DNA from: CANHCC01 sp040381555
Lineage (GTDB): Bacteria; Bacteroidota; Bacteroidia; J057; RFSG01
Direction: 5' to 3'
Length of the DNA stretch: 5,193 nt
Assembly: GCA_040381555.1 (NCBI GenBank)
Contig: JBEIHC010000159.1
Coordinates: forward strand, 1-5,193
Within the stretch, counting starts at the first letter, position 1; each line of letters starts with the position of its first letter. The position numbers and the translations under genes were made by a program. A model generated the notes under the pieces. That model saw only the letters and a program-made list of their open reading frames with translations. It did no database searches and was not told the DNA's origin. Below are positions 5,172 to 5,193 of the stretch, piece by piece.

Positions 5172-5193
5172 ATGAAGAATGTTAAGTTTGGTA
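5172..5193 (+). CDS. Possible first codons of a further plus-strand gene, cut by the window end
   Basis: ATG at 5172 opens a frame reading MKNVKFG before the window ends. It follows an AT-rich stretch (5061-5171) such as often precedes a gene, and the Lys-rich beginning is typical of many starts. Seven codons cannot prove a gene; no Shine-Dalgarno sequence or clear promoter box supports it. Confidence 0.3.

Overview
The window looks like ordinary chromosomal DNA from a member of the Bacteroidota. The evidence is a type IX secretion (T9SS) sorting domain on the first protein, an exact TAnnTTTG promoter box in front of that gene, weak or absent Shine-Dalgarno sequences, and an AT-leaning base composition. 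The genus cannot be told from the sequence. I found no phage, insertion sequence, CRISPR array, tRNA or rRNA, and no convincing new multi-gene system. The interest lies in small details and in three different families of short intergenic repeats.

Layout. Positions 1-163 hold two terminator hairpins back to back, as expected between converging genes. Positions 164-1543 (minus) encode a secreted di-heme c-type enzyme of the MauG/cytochrome c peroxidase superfamily fused to a T9SS sorting domain. A run of eight G lies inside the sorting domain. Positions 1544-2191 have no gene. They hold a promoter box, a strong 10-bp hairpin, a 24-bp-period tandem repeat and decayed pieces of similar sequence in the opposite orientation. 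Positions 2192-3532 (minus) encode a complete NorM-like MATE efflux transporter with a GTG start.

The gap between the divergent MATE gene and the plus-strand genes (3533-3712) is half filled by three palindromic repeat units. Two are identical and in tandem; the third is inverted and is a perfect 12-bp hairpin. Positions 3713-4486 (plus) encode an alpha/beta hydrolase very like the esterase YbfF. It overlaps by four bases (ATGA) a small exported, probably lipid-anchored protein of the DUF4440/SnoaL-like (NTF2) fold at 4483-4914. After that come a heptamer tandem repeat, a GC-richer patch of unknown nature, an AT-rich stretch, and perhaps the first codons of another gene at 5172.

How the genes relate. 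Only the hydrolase and the DUF4440 protein look like an operon. The di-heme enzyme and the MATE transporter are each flanked by their own likely terminators and non-coding DNA, so they are probably separate transcription units with no evident shared pathway.
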